A DNA stretch of 64,000 nt from Littorina saxatilis. Taxonomy: Eukaryota > Mollusca > Gastropoda > Littorinimorpha > Littorinidae. The stretch covers positions 42,118,941 to 42,182,940 of the forward strand of contig NC_090246.1 of NCBI RefSeq assembly GCF_037325665.1, read 5' to 3'. How positions within the stretch are numbered: position 1 is the first letter of the stretch; the number at the start of each line of letters is the position of its first letter. Below the pieces are notes generated by a model that ran no database searches, was not told where the DNA came from, and saw only the letters and a list, made by a program, of their open reading frames with translations. Shown here piece after piece: positions 36,001-44,881 of this stretch. The translations under genes and the position numbers were made by a program.

Positions 36001-37117
36001 TCTCGATTCCCCCTCTACGTCAAAACATTTAGTCAAAACTTGACTAAATGTAAAAAGAGGGGGGGGGGGGGGGGGTCCACGCAAAGTGTCAGCAAAGACT
36101 ATATGTTGAATGAGGTGTGCATTTCTTTATTTTACATTGAGTTTCAATTTTGGGGGTATTAATCAGTGACAAAATCTGCTGCCTGAAACTGGTAATGATC
36201 ATCCTCAGAATGCACCAGATTGCACCATTTTGCATCCTTTTTTTCAAAATTTTCCGGGGGGGCATGCCCCCGGACCCCCCTAGCAAGCTAGGCGCTTCGC
36301 GCCGTCAGCTTGGCGCAAAGCGCCTTCACACCCATATCTTCACAATATACTTTTCGAAACCCCCCGCATAAAATGAACTGATCCGCCCCTGCATCTTAAG
36401 CATATTTGAATTAATCTGACTTGCACACTAAGTTGTATCATGTTATTTTGAAGTATAGGGGGCTTTTTACAGTGATTCGTGAAGGCCTCTTTGCTGGTCC
36501 ATATTAGGCGCCCAGGCTCCTAATATGGACCATTTGTGAATTTGTTGGTATTTAGTTTTTGCTGAATGTCTATTAAAGCTAATTCACTCTTACTAAGCAT
36601 AACAGTTAACCTAAGAGAGAAGGACTACGAAACACAAAATGAAACTTCTTCGCAAGAAAACAAGCTAGTTATCAGCAAGAAACAAAAAGTGGTCCATATT
36701 AGGCAATCTTCCCCTACAGCTGCAGTCTATCACGTAAGCTTAAGTTTCATGACCGTAAACTAATAAATGTCATTATTACGAAGAGGGGATCATGTGGGAG
36801 TTATTGGAAATAACTGCCTGGTTTGCTTTGCGATGTCAGCTACTTATCGGCTTTATCTCAGTCCCCAGCAGCAGAGGGTAATCACAGGCAATGGCTACTG
36901 AACTGAGTCTGAAAATAGACACTCATCAAAAAAATAAGCATGCAAGTGTTGTTTTTAGAATAGTGGGTACACAGACGCGTTGCTATTTATCATTACATAA
37001 ATTATATTATACAAAATCTGTTTTAGTTTATGTCTGCATTCGTGGTGAATAGCATCATAATTTATTAAATATTTTGTTTCAGGTGATGGTTACGTCTCAG
37101 TCAGCGAATTGCTGTGA
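30052..37117 (+). CDS. Neuropeptide precursor: signal peptide, one GYMF-amide peptide, EF-hand-like tail (three coding exons)
   Basis: Coding exons are 30052-30275, 33646-33734 and 37083-37117, joined by GT-AG introns in phase (donors GTAAGT and GTCAGA; acceptors GATTTCAG and TGTTTCAG). An acceptor at 30021-30022 shows the 5' UTR is also spliced. The product is 115 residues. Residues 1-25 form a signal peptide (MAVFLAALCMAHTL core). After an acidic spacer, VKR precedes DGRRITRDRYRMGYMF-GKR: dibasic sites on both sides and a Gly amide donor predict a secreted amidated peptide. The tail reads QDLARRVARHLDRNGDGYVS then VSELL; DRNGDGYVSVSE is a full EF-hand calcium loop. Reading on through exon 2 instead stops at 33784 and loses this loop, so splicing is favoured. 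AATAAA lies at 37326. I do not recognise the peptide family. A weak likeness to SIF/FF-amide C-termini is all I can offer. Confidence 0.8.
31072..31509. repeat. Inverted-repeat element nested in the TA element
   Basis: The ends GACTACACACGGAAGACATC and its inverse (31490-31509) bracket about 440 bp that contains repeated AAAGAAGGAAAAA/GTAGAC motifs and a family E end fragment at about 31340. No coding potential. Confidence 0.55.
32254..33289. mobile_element. TTAA-type non-autonomous transposon, 1,036 bp
   Basis: Inverted ends AGGCACAGTAAGCCTCCCGT and its inverse, flanked by TTAA at 32250-32253 and 33290-33293. The sister TA element at 34434-36714 retains an unoccupied site (CTCTTACTAAGCAT near 36586), which supports the exact boundaries. 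Internally, the end sequence is partly repeated at about 33000-33062. The ends begin AGG like the 4090-7944 element, so both may be moved by the same kind of transposase. Confidence 0.75.
33802..34359. mobile_element. Foldback MITE with ~235-bp arms, Mutator-like
   Basis: Arms 33802-34037 and 34128-34359 are near-perfect inverse copies around a 90-bp loop. The flanks carry the same 10 bases, AGGACCACGC (33792-33801 and 34360-34369). Long terminal inverted repeats with a 9-11 bp duplication are typical of Mutator-like elements. It starts only about 68 bases past the exon 2 donor of the neuropeptide gene. Confidence 0.75.
35037..36391. mobile_element. hAT-like non-autonomous element nested in the TA element
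   Basis: Inverted ends CAGGGGCGGAC and TCCGCCCCTG, with CATCT directly repeated on both sides (35032-35036 and 36392-36396). The CAGGGGCGGA type of end is common in hAT MITEs, although a full 8-base duplication is not visible. It carries C/G homopolymers, a palindrome GGGGGGCATGCCCCC near 36256 and family E copy 4. Confidence 0.6.
35186..36058 (+). mobile_element. Repeat family E, copy 4
   Basis: Same 5' hairpin and 3' palindrome as copies 1-3, but more diverged from them than they are from one another, so it is older. It is followed by a run of about 18 Gs. Confidence 0.75.
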
Positions 37118-37325
37118 CGTCATCTTTTCGACTGACGTGCCTTGTCTACTGCTGTCTACGTCACCGAGTTCGGAGCTCATCAGGAGAACAGAAAATGGGA
37201 GAAGGAGAGGAATAGTGTTCATCAGATGCAGAGGGAATGTTGTTCGTTTGAAGAATGTTTATGGAAATCTGAGCATAAAATACATAGTGTCCATTGTCTT
37301 TGTTCAACTTTGACTACAATCAAAT

Positions 37326-37331
37326 AATAAA
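37326..37331 (+). terminator. Poly(A) signal of the neuropeptide gene
   Basis: AATAAA about 210 bases after the stop codon, in a short 3' UTR. Confidence 0.6.
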
Positions 37332-39251
37332 ATGATATTATCGGTTTCTATTTTCTGGATGTTTGCATTTACGCTATACAGAAAAGAGACCTAACATAAA
37401 CATGTCTAAAATTTTCAGTTCATACCAATTCAGCAATTCAACAAAAAGATACAAAGTCCAAACAAAGTAACGAACTAAACTTTACCGACCCATTACCCAT
37501 TTTAACCCTCACGGATGGAGTGTGTCTCAGAGCACTGCTGAAGCAACGATTTGTCTTTGTGTCGCAGATGAGGATAAAAACAGTCAAAACATTCACCAAT
37601 TATCCCACATGTCTTTAGTGTTGCCAGCCAAATGAAACTTGATGCGGTTTGTCAGTTCGCATCTCCCACCACTGAAAATGTGATTAACATTTCCGGTAAT
37701 ATGCTACGGGGCTACAGACTGTGCAGCATGCCAAAATAGAACCATGCACATACTAGGTCTTAACATTTTCTTACGTAATCACACACAATGTCTTGACAAA
37801 AACTACCCAAGATAGAAAGAACTCTCGAACTCATCAAAACTTCTAGAGTTCCATGTTGGCTTTAGACGTAATTAGTTGGGACATGCAGAACCAGACCGGG
37901 TACTTCCTCTTTATGCGTCTTATGCTAACCAGGATAATAAATAATTCGTCGCATAATTGCAGTGTTTGACGCCTTGCAAGAAAGTCAATAAAACTTGCTA
38001 TTTTTTCTAAATGGATAGACGAGTGAAGCGTGGCTGAAAGCCTAAGGGGATCTGTCCAGGGAAACCTGAGGTGCACTCCATCTTTAAATAAAATAAAGTA
38101 TCTAGACATTATAATGCGAAAAGGAAGTTATCTCTCTTTTGTGTGTGTGTGTGTGTGTGAATTATACATACTTCTATTTAGGGTAATCAGCCGATTCTTT
38201 TCACATTCAAAGAAAACGGTTGGTATTGAAGGTTTTTTTAATGTTTTTTTTAAATGTACACATTAACCAAAAGTTTGACAACAATTCTAGTTAGGAATAT
38301 TGTTTGAGCTGTCAAGAAAGACGTATATTGATAGTCATAAAAACCTTTTTCCAGGTCAGAAAGTACAATGTAAATGTATTACCAAAATTGTCAAAATAAT
38401 GATTTTGAAGAATGTAAAATGCAATGTTTGGTGGGATGCGTGCAGAGATCTGGAAAGTTTTGACAAAACAGGTGTAATCAGAATTAAAATATCACGTTGA
38501 AGGTTGACATTGTTGACTGACTTGCTAAAAAACCACTCTGTGTTTGAGCGTGATTGTGTTGTGTACAAGCAAGTCTCCAACATGGTGCCACTGCGCCATT
38601 TAACACACACACACCCACACATGTAGCCTGCGACTAATTTTCACTTAATTGAGAAAGGATGCAGATTCCAATTTTTGGATACTTATCTCATGGAACAATG
38701 AAATTCATTTTCAATTCATGTTTTATTACAATGCACATGTTATTAGCAAATTATCAATAGACATACAGACAGACACACACAGACACACACAGACACACAC
38801 ACACACACATATTTAAACTGACATACCTCCGCAGGAACAGACAGACAGACATGCACACACACACTCATTTTAAATAAGTACAGGTACATACACACATTTT
38901 AAACAGAGGCACCTGAATAACTGAAAAAACTTAATTACAAACACAGCAGAGGGAACAGTGACTAGAATCTGAACATTCAACAACACACACACACCATATA
39001 AACAGTGATGTCGTACAGTGAACGCCCTTTCGAGGAAGCAAATGCAAAATGTAAAACCAATGGCATTCATAAACTGACATTTTTTCAATTCACTGAGGAA
39101 AAAGAAATTATTGGGCAGCAAGCAACACCTCAATATCATGCTTTTGCTCTACATATATCAGCAATTTGACATTTTTCTCTTAAATCTAAAGCATACTTGC
39201 CAGGTTTAGGCATTTGGTCGGATGCACCTTTAGAATAAGACAGATACAATG
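37332..39251. other. Stretch without a supported gene
   Basis: No domain-bearing frames. Short CA-type repeats occur at about 38770-38810. Confidence 0.4.
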
Positions 39252-39600
39252 TAATTACATAATTATGACGAGCTTACCTGAGTAAGTGAAGTCTAATTGT
39301 GGTTTTATTGACCACAATGTAGAGAGGAAAGGGATTACGTGAGATAGAACGCGGGAATACGTCACTGTTTAACGACGTGTAAATGGTGCAGAGAAAAGAG
39401 AAAGAGAGAGGAAAGGGATAGGGAGGGAAAACGGTTATCGGTATAACTCTGAAGACAACTTAGGGCGAGGCACTAATCCCTTTCCTCTCTACATTGTGGT
39501 CGATAAAACCACAATTAGACTTCACTTACTCAGGTAAGCTCGTCATAATTATGTAATTTTATCTCCCACAATTCCGAGAGGAATGGGTCACGTGAGACTT
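39252..39600. repeat. DIRS inverted terminal repeat and internal complementary region
   Basis: GATAGAACGCGGGAATACGT occurs here (39333-39371 area) and in inverse at about 48250-48275. From 39471 the sequence TCCCTTTCCTCTCTACATTG is the inverse of 39316-39335 and continues without a gap into TTTATCTCCCACAATTCCGA, the inverse of the right end. Confidence 0.8.
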
Positions 39601-39669
39601 TAAAGTCTGCAGCATTTACACCCTATCACTGTCGATGAATTGAAATACATATAAACCTACCCCAATTCT

Positions 39670-40794
39670 TCATGACAGAACAGCCTGTCCAAAACTCCTC
39701 CCACTGTCCACTGGTTTCTTGTAAAAAGTTGTGAAGGTGTTAGCCCGACGCCAACCAACAGTCTTCAGAATGGTTGCCAGAGGAATTTTACTTGCAGCTT
39801 TACCAGATGCAGCGGAACGAGTTGAATGCGGCGTAAATATTGTCATGTCAATACCCGCTTTTTGTAATCCAATCTTTGTCCATCGACGGATAGTATCTCT
39901 CGACACCGCTTTGTGAGGGGCTGTCCAACTGATAAAGAGTCTCGTTTCCGTTCCTCTAAATGCACGAGTTCTTTTGACATATTGTTTCAAATAATGTACA
40001 ACACAAATTGCCAAATCAGACGGAAAGGCACAAAATACCACTTCATTTTGATGTTGGTTTGGGCCAGAAGTTTTGAGCAAATCCCCAAACGTACATCGTA
40101 CATCATCCTTTGTCCAACTCATGTTACGCAAGTCCATCAACCAAATCGCCTGTCCCCTTTGACTAGAGACCAACAAGCACAACAGCACAGTTTTAAGCGT
40201 CAATTGCGCCAGCGATAAAAATTTTGCCGGTGACCATTCTTTTAAAAATTTTAGCACTAGATTAGCGTCCCAGGTCACACAATTACGAGGCAAAGCTGGC
40301 CGTCTGTTGAAAGCTCCTTTCAAAAACTTCTTCACCAATGGATGACAACCCACTGAACAATTATCCTGAAGGGACAATGCGGAAACAGCGCTTCGTGCCA
40401 TGTTCAAACTGCTGTATCCTTTGCCTTCTTGGAACAGTTTTGTTAAAAACCTTATCAACTCATGTGGAGAGGCACAAAAGGGATCTCTATCCCGTTCAAG
40501 GCAATGCTGAAGCCAGCGTTTGAAATATGACTCGTAGTTACGCTTCGTACCCTCTCTCCAGGCTGACATGATAATGTCTGTTGCTTCATCCTGAATTCCC
40601 TGTTTCTGAAGGGCTTTCCGGACAAGGAACATGCTACTAGTTTCATCTTCTTCAGTAGTGGGTGGTGCTCCCCTGTCAGTGGATGAATGAGTAAGTTTTC
40701 TTTTCGGGGCAACAGGACCGGCAGTTCTACTAGTAGACGCAACAGTTTCGTGAACCACACTTGCGTTGTCCATAATGGCACCACCAGCACACAC
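39670..40794 (-). CDS. DIRS tyrosine recombinase
   Basis: A frame of 374 residues. The C-terminal half has the landmarks of the lambda-integrase fold: an SQRGQAIWLMDL arginine box, TPHSTRSAAS (H-x-x-R) and, after GWRRANTF, the tyrosine box TTFYKKP. The N-terminal part has a SAM-like core-binding region (about 75-165, SAWREGTKRNYESYFKRWL). In the family it inserts the circular cDNA by recombination. It lies last in the element, as in DIRS1 and its relatives. Part of a mobile-element fossil, not a host gene. Confidence 0.88.
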   Translation of the reverse strand: MCAGGAIMDNASVVHETVASTSRTAGPVAPKRKLTHSSTDRGAPPTTEEDETSSMFLVRKALQKQGIQDEATDIIMSAWREGTKRNYESYFKRWLQHCLERDRDPFCASPHELIRFLTKLFQEGKGYSSLNMARSAVSALSLQDNCSVGCHPLVKKFLKGAFNRRPALPRNCVTWDANLVLKFLKEWSPAKFLSLAQLTLKTVLLCLLVSSQRGQAIWLMDLRNMSWTKDDVRCTFGDLLKTSGPNQHQNEVVFCAFPSDLAICVVHYLKQYVKRTRAFRGTETRLFISWTAPHKAVSRDTIRRWTKIGLQKAGIDMTIFTPHSTRSAASGKAASKIPLATILKTVGWRRANTFTTFYKKPVDSGRSFGQAVLS

Positions 40795-40931
40795 TCCGCC
40801 TCTAAGACTTCTATCCTTTGGAGCACTCTTGAAATGAGACTGAAAGGCGGAAAACAGAACGCTTTGAACAATGACCAGTCTAAGGAAAATGCATCAATGG
40901 CAAATGCATCTGGGTCAGGTTTCCATGAAAC

Positions 40932-42473
40932 CTACTTTGAAGCAAATAAGTCTACATCACAGAGACCAAACCGATTGATGACTTCTGCAAACACTTGTGT
41001 GTCCAAATGCCATTCAATGTTGTGTCTATCCACACGGGATTCTGCATCTGCCTCTATATTTAGGCAACCCGGTAAGTGTGTTGCTGTTACACAATTACTA
41101 TGTGATAAGCACCACAACCAAATGTCTCTGGCAATGTCGTTGCACAAAACTTTTGTGCTGCCCATGTTATTAATACAAGCAACAGTGGTGCTATTGTCTG
41201 TAAGTAACTGAATGTAAGAGTGACATAATCCCCTGCAAAGGGATTTCAGGGCAAAGTAGGCTGCTTTAAGTTCCAAACAATTAATATGTTCAAAAGCTTC
41301 TTCCTTAGTCCACATTCCCCCTGTGGTGCTACCCTGACACTCCGCCCCCCACCCTGTTTTCAAAGCATCTGATTTTACTATTACAGTAGGTATGCCTCTG
41401 CTAACAGGGGAAGGATATTGCTTGACATTATCAATCCACCAGAGAAGGTCTGAACGAACTTGTTCTGAAACCACAAGTTCTGCATCAAAGTCACCTTTCC
41501 TAACAGCAAGGGCTTGATTTTTTGCGATCTCTAATCGTTTAAAAAAGAGAGGTGCAATCCAAACACCCGGTTGGGCAGCCACTAAATATCCGATAACTTC
41601 AGCCAACTGCCTAATTGTACACTTCGTTCTTCCAGCTAAATCAGCGCACTTAGTGCGAATTTTATCAACTGTCCGGGGGGTCAGAGAAACTAACATGTTC
41701 TGAGAATCAAGCTGAAACCCTAAAAACTCAATGCATTGAGTAGGTGTAAATACTGACTTCACAGGATGCACAGTAAAGCCCAAACGATCCAACAAAGCAC
41801 ATGTATCTAACACTGCTGCCTGGCATTCTTCAAAAGTGTCTCCTTGCAAAAGGGTATCATCAATGTATATCAGAAGGGTATGGCCAGATAAACGTAAGTG
41901 GGCCAATACAGGCTTCAGTAGTTTCGTGAAAATGCGGGGAGAATCACGATATCCCTGTGGAAGAGCCAGGAACTCAAAAGTTTTGCCATGAAACTGAAAT
42001 CTGAAATATTTTCTGAACTTGTGAGCGATGCGTATGGAGAAATATGCATCTTTTAGATCAACTGAGGCAAAAAAGCAATCTTTTTTCATTAATGACACTG
42101 CGTTTTTTAATGTATCCATCTTGAAGTGAATTTTTTCAATTGTCTGATTCAAATTTTTTAGGTTTAAAATCACCCTTTGACTACCATCTTTTTTCTGACG
42201 CAAGAAAATACTTGATAAAAGTTGATCTGGCCGTTGATCCACCTCTTGAACAATCTGTTTCTCCACTAGCTTCGCTACTTCATTAGCCACTAGCTCATCC
42301 TCGGAAGAAGAAAATCTAATTTCTTTCCTGTCTGGAATGTGTTCACCAGTGATCATAAATTCAATTTCAATTCCTGCGACTTGCTGAAGGATCCATCTAT
42401 CAGAAGTTAACTGTCTCCAACTATTTAAATGATCAGCAACTTTTCCACTATGAAAGTTCTCAGGAGTATTCAC
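40932..42473 (-). CDS. DIRS reverse transcriptase and RNase H
   Basis: A frame of 513 residues. RT motifs: DGSQRVILNLKNLN, ASVDLKDAYFSIRI, LPQGYRDSPRIF and YIDDTLLQG. A connection segment follows, then RNase H with KSDALKTGWGAECQG, INCLELKAAYF and LLTDNSTTVACIN. It lies between the gag region and the recombinase. In the family these parts copy the element RNA and remove the template. Confidence 0.9.
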   Translation of the reverse strand: MNTPENFHSGKVADHLNSWRQLTSDRWILQQVAGIEIEFMITGEHIPDRKEIRFSSSEDELVANEVAKLVEKQIVQEVDQRPDQLLSSIFLRQKKDGSQRVILNLKNLNQTIEKIHFKMDTLKNAVSLMKKDCFFASVDLKDAYFSIRIAHKFRKYFRFQFHGKTFEFLALPQGYRDSPRIFTKLLKPVLAHLRLSGHTLLIYIDDTLLQGDTFEECQAAVLDTCALLDRLGFTVHPVKSVFTPTQCIEFLGFQLDSQNMLVSLTPRTVDKIRTKCADLAGRTKCTIRQLAEVIGYLVAAQPGVWIAPLFFKRLEIAKNQALAVRKGDFDAELVVSEQVRSDLLWWIDNVKQYPSPVSRGIPTVIVKSDALKTGWGAECQGSTTGGMWTKEEAFEHINCLELKAAYFALKSLCRGLCHSYIQLLTDNSTTVACINNMGSTKVLCNDIARDIWLWCLSHSNCVTATHLPGCLNIEADAESRVDRHNIEWHLDTQVFAEVINRFGLCDVDLFASK

Positions 42474-42532
42474 AAATTTTGAACTAACCTGTTCCCTTAA
42501 AATAGAAACAGCTGGCGCACAAATATCAGATT

Positions 42533-43702
42533 CTAATCCCGTTTTGTTTTCTTGGAGGGAATCCCGCTCTGTTGGGAGTGGAACTTGGGAGAGAATTTGT
42601 GTCCTGTCTGTCGGTTGGAGAAACCTCTTCTCTGCTGGTACTGTTGTCTCTGCTGAAACTGTTGTCGAGGCCGCCCTTGGTAGAACTGACGACTTCTGGT
42701 GGCGTTTTTTGAAAGGGACTGTGACAGTGTGGATGATAATTTTATGTTCTTTACTGCATCGTCGACCCTTTTCGCTAGATCCTCCCCAAACAAAAACTCG
42801 TTAGACGTCAGTTTGAAATTTAGCTGCGCATTGCATAAGGCCCTGCAGTCTTGGCTAAGTGTCGGCCGGAGTGCTTCGCGCCGCACTTGTGACAGGTCCT
42901 TGTGTGAAGCCATAAGAAGGCGAGCCGCATCAGCCAGTTTGCTAAAGCTGTCACGCTCACTCATCTTCCGACTTGCTGGTTTTTCTTTGAGGTCGGACAT
43001 AAGCTGAGCGATAATTTTCAGCGCACAACCTACTTGTTCCTGAACAAAGGACAGGTTCGAGTCTCTTTTCTTTGCAAACTTGTCCAACAGTTTGCCATCT
43101 AATTCCTGATTTAGAGTCGGCGTTCGAAGCGACGTGACATTTTTGGGCCGCGGATAGTTCTGAAGAGTGTCTCGCACACGTGCCCGATCTGATGGAAGAA
43201 GAAGTCCTTCCTCAAAACGATCTGCCAGAGATGGATGAATCCCCTCGCCAACTGTATCCACTATACTATGCCTGCGTCAAAATCATTGTCCGAAGCAACA
43301 TCCGTTTCTTCAGCCGAATCAAACTCATTTTCGAACTGCTCATGAGCAAATCTAACCGAAGCACCGTCTTTTCCATCCGCTTGCGACTCTTGCGCCGAAC
43401 TGCTTTCGGTTCCATGTGACTCGGTTGCACGCGATGTTGAAGCAACAGGCGTCGCATTAAGCTTACCAACTTTCTTCAAATCAGATAGTCTGCCAGACAA
43501 GGCAGTCATTGTCTCAAAAATTTTGTCCATTTTCAGAGCAACTTCACAATCACGTGGGCCAGACGAGCTCTTCTCTATCGAAAGAGACTTATCAACTCCC
43601 GCCTTTTCTGACGGTATCACTTCAGAAGGTTGTGCCTTCGCCGATTTCTTGCCGGTTTTCTTCCCGCCAGCAGCACATTCACCACCTCCCGAGTCCGCCA
43701 TA
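42533..43702 (-). CDS. DIRS gag-like region
   Basis: The region begins with MADSGGGECAAGGKK, then an acidic serine-rich part, then a helical domain (LADRFEEGLLLPSDRARVRD; LNQELDGKLLDKFAKK), ending in a glutamine- and arginine-rich tail (QFQQRQQYQQRRGF). Gag-like proteins of DIRS elements have this layout. It occupies about 1.2 kb just inside the LINE insertion point. Part of the fossil element. Confidence 0.65.
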
Positions 43703-44122
43703 TTACCGAACAAAAACCACACGAAAAAGTTATATTGATTCCTGCAGACGAACAAGCGCCCCCGTTGCAGTATGAAACATTTCAAAATCCACTCCAAAGA
43801 TTTTCAAATCTTCAATGGACTAGTGCCCAGCCTTAGCACAGCGGGCCTTCTGTGGCCCATAGTTCGCCTTAGGCGATAGTAATATTGCTGTAATCGAGAC
43901 AGCTGCTGAAAAAACAAAGAGGCTGCTTCAGCAAATCGTGACTGACTTTGTCAGCAAATCGTGACTGACTGTGTCAGCAAACCGTGTCCTACATTTCCGT
44001 AGCCAAAATAATATGTCATCCTACCAAAACAAGTACCGATCCCGACTGACCTTAGGTCACACCTGCAAAAACAAGTAACGAGCCGACTGACGCCAGTAAC
44101 ATTTCCATGCGAAGGTGCTGCC

Positions 44123-44881
44123 TTGGCAGCAGTCAAAGAAGACAAGCTAATAGAAGCAAAGTGTAGCGCACTTTTCCAGGAATTTATGGAGAAGGAGCTC
44201 ATGACCAGGTTGACAAGCCTGAGGGAAGAATTTGTGAAGGGGGCCTCAGGGACTGCAAAGCCTGAGGGCGGGAAGAAGGGGGAGGAAGTAGTTAAGGGAA
44301 AGGCTGATAGGGGGAAAGGAGAGGATGATAGCGTCAAACCGTTGGCAGAAATGGCAGAGAGGGATAGAAGAAAGGCAAACTTGGTGTGGTTTGGTGTGCC
44401 AGTGAGCAATTCAGACGATGCACAAACCAGAAAATCAGATGACACTATTTTTGTGAAGAAGGCATGCTCGCAGGCCTTGGGGATAGAGGTAGAGATAGCC
44501 AGTTGTAAAAGGCTGCACTCGCAGTCGCAGGGGTCAGAGGGAAAGAACAAAAAACCTCTGTTGGTCACGTTGAAGGATGGCACCCAGGTGGATAGTGTTT
44601 TGAAGGAAGCCAGAAAACTGAAAGACAATGAAACTTTTAAAGGAGTTTTTATCAAGAAGGACTGTACCCCTTTAGAAAGGGCAGAGATGAAGAAGCTGGT
44701 AGAGGAAAGGGACCAGAAGAGGGAAGCGACAAGGGAAAAGAAGGGGACAGAAAAATGGGTCATCAGAAATGGAAGGGTGGTGAATGTGAACAGGAGAAAC
44801 CAGTCAGTAGACAAACCAGTGACAGAGCAGGGGGTGGGGACAACAGTACTGGAAGAAAATGCGGAGAAGGGAAGAGAGTAA
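44123..44881 (+). CDS. LINE ORF1 protein (RRM-like RNA-binding)
   Basis: 252 residues. An N-terminal coiled-coil-like segment (FQEFMEKELMTRLTSLREEF) is followed by a lysine-rich linker. An RRM-like domain from about residue 90 reads RKANLVWFGVPVSN, then ASCKRLHSQ, LLVTLKDGTQVDSVL, KGVFIKKDCTPLERAEMKKL. The tail WVIRNGRVVNVNRRN is basic. This is the layout of CR1/jockey ORF1 proteins, which bind the element RNA. ORF2 overlaps its end by 127 bases in another frame. The start at 44123 is the first ATG of the frame. Confidence 0.75.
   Translation: MAAVKEDKLIEAKCSALFQEFMEKELMTRLTSLREEFVKGASGTAKPEGGKKGEEVVKGKADRGKGEDDSVKPLAEMAERDRRKANLVWFGVPVSNSDDAQTRKSDDTIFVKKACSQALGIEVEIASCKRLHSQSQGSEGKNKKPLLVTLKDGTQVDSVLKEARKLKDNETFKGVFIKKDCTPLERAEMKKLVEERDQKREATREKKGTEKWVIRNGRVVNVNRRNQSVDKPVTEQGVGTTVLEENAEKGRE

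Larger units (their letters stand above)
34434..36714. mobile_element. TA-duplicating inverted-end DNA transposon, copy 2
   Basis: Ends GGGGATGGTTGCC and GGCAATCTTCCCC, with TA at 34432-34433 and 36715-36716. It is homologous to copy 1 in intron 1; shared blocks include CACCTCCTGTTCTGGCAAA. It lies in intron 2 of the neuropeptide gene and is interrupted by the 35037-36391 element. Confidence 0.7.

Noticed and set aside
40687-41211. A 174-codon plus-strand frame
   Set aside because: It lies opposite the DIRS recombinase and RT/RNase H frames and has no motif of its own.
43951-44814. A 287-codon minus-strand frame
   Set aside because: It is a shadow of LINE ORF1 on the other strand, with low-complexity Ser/Phe/Leu composition.
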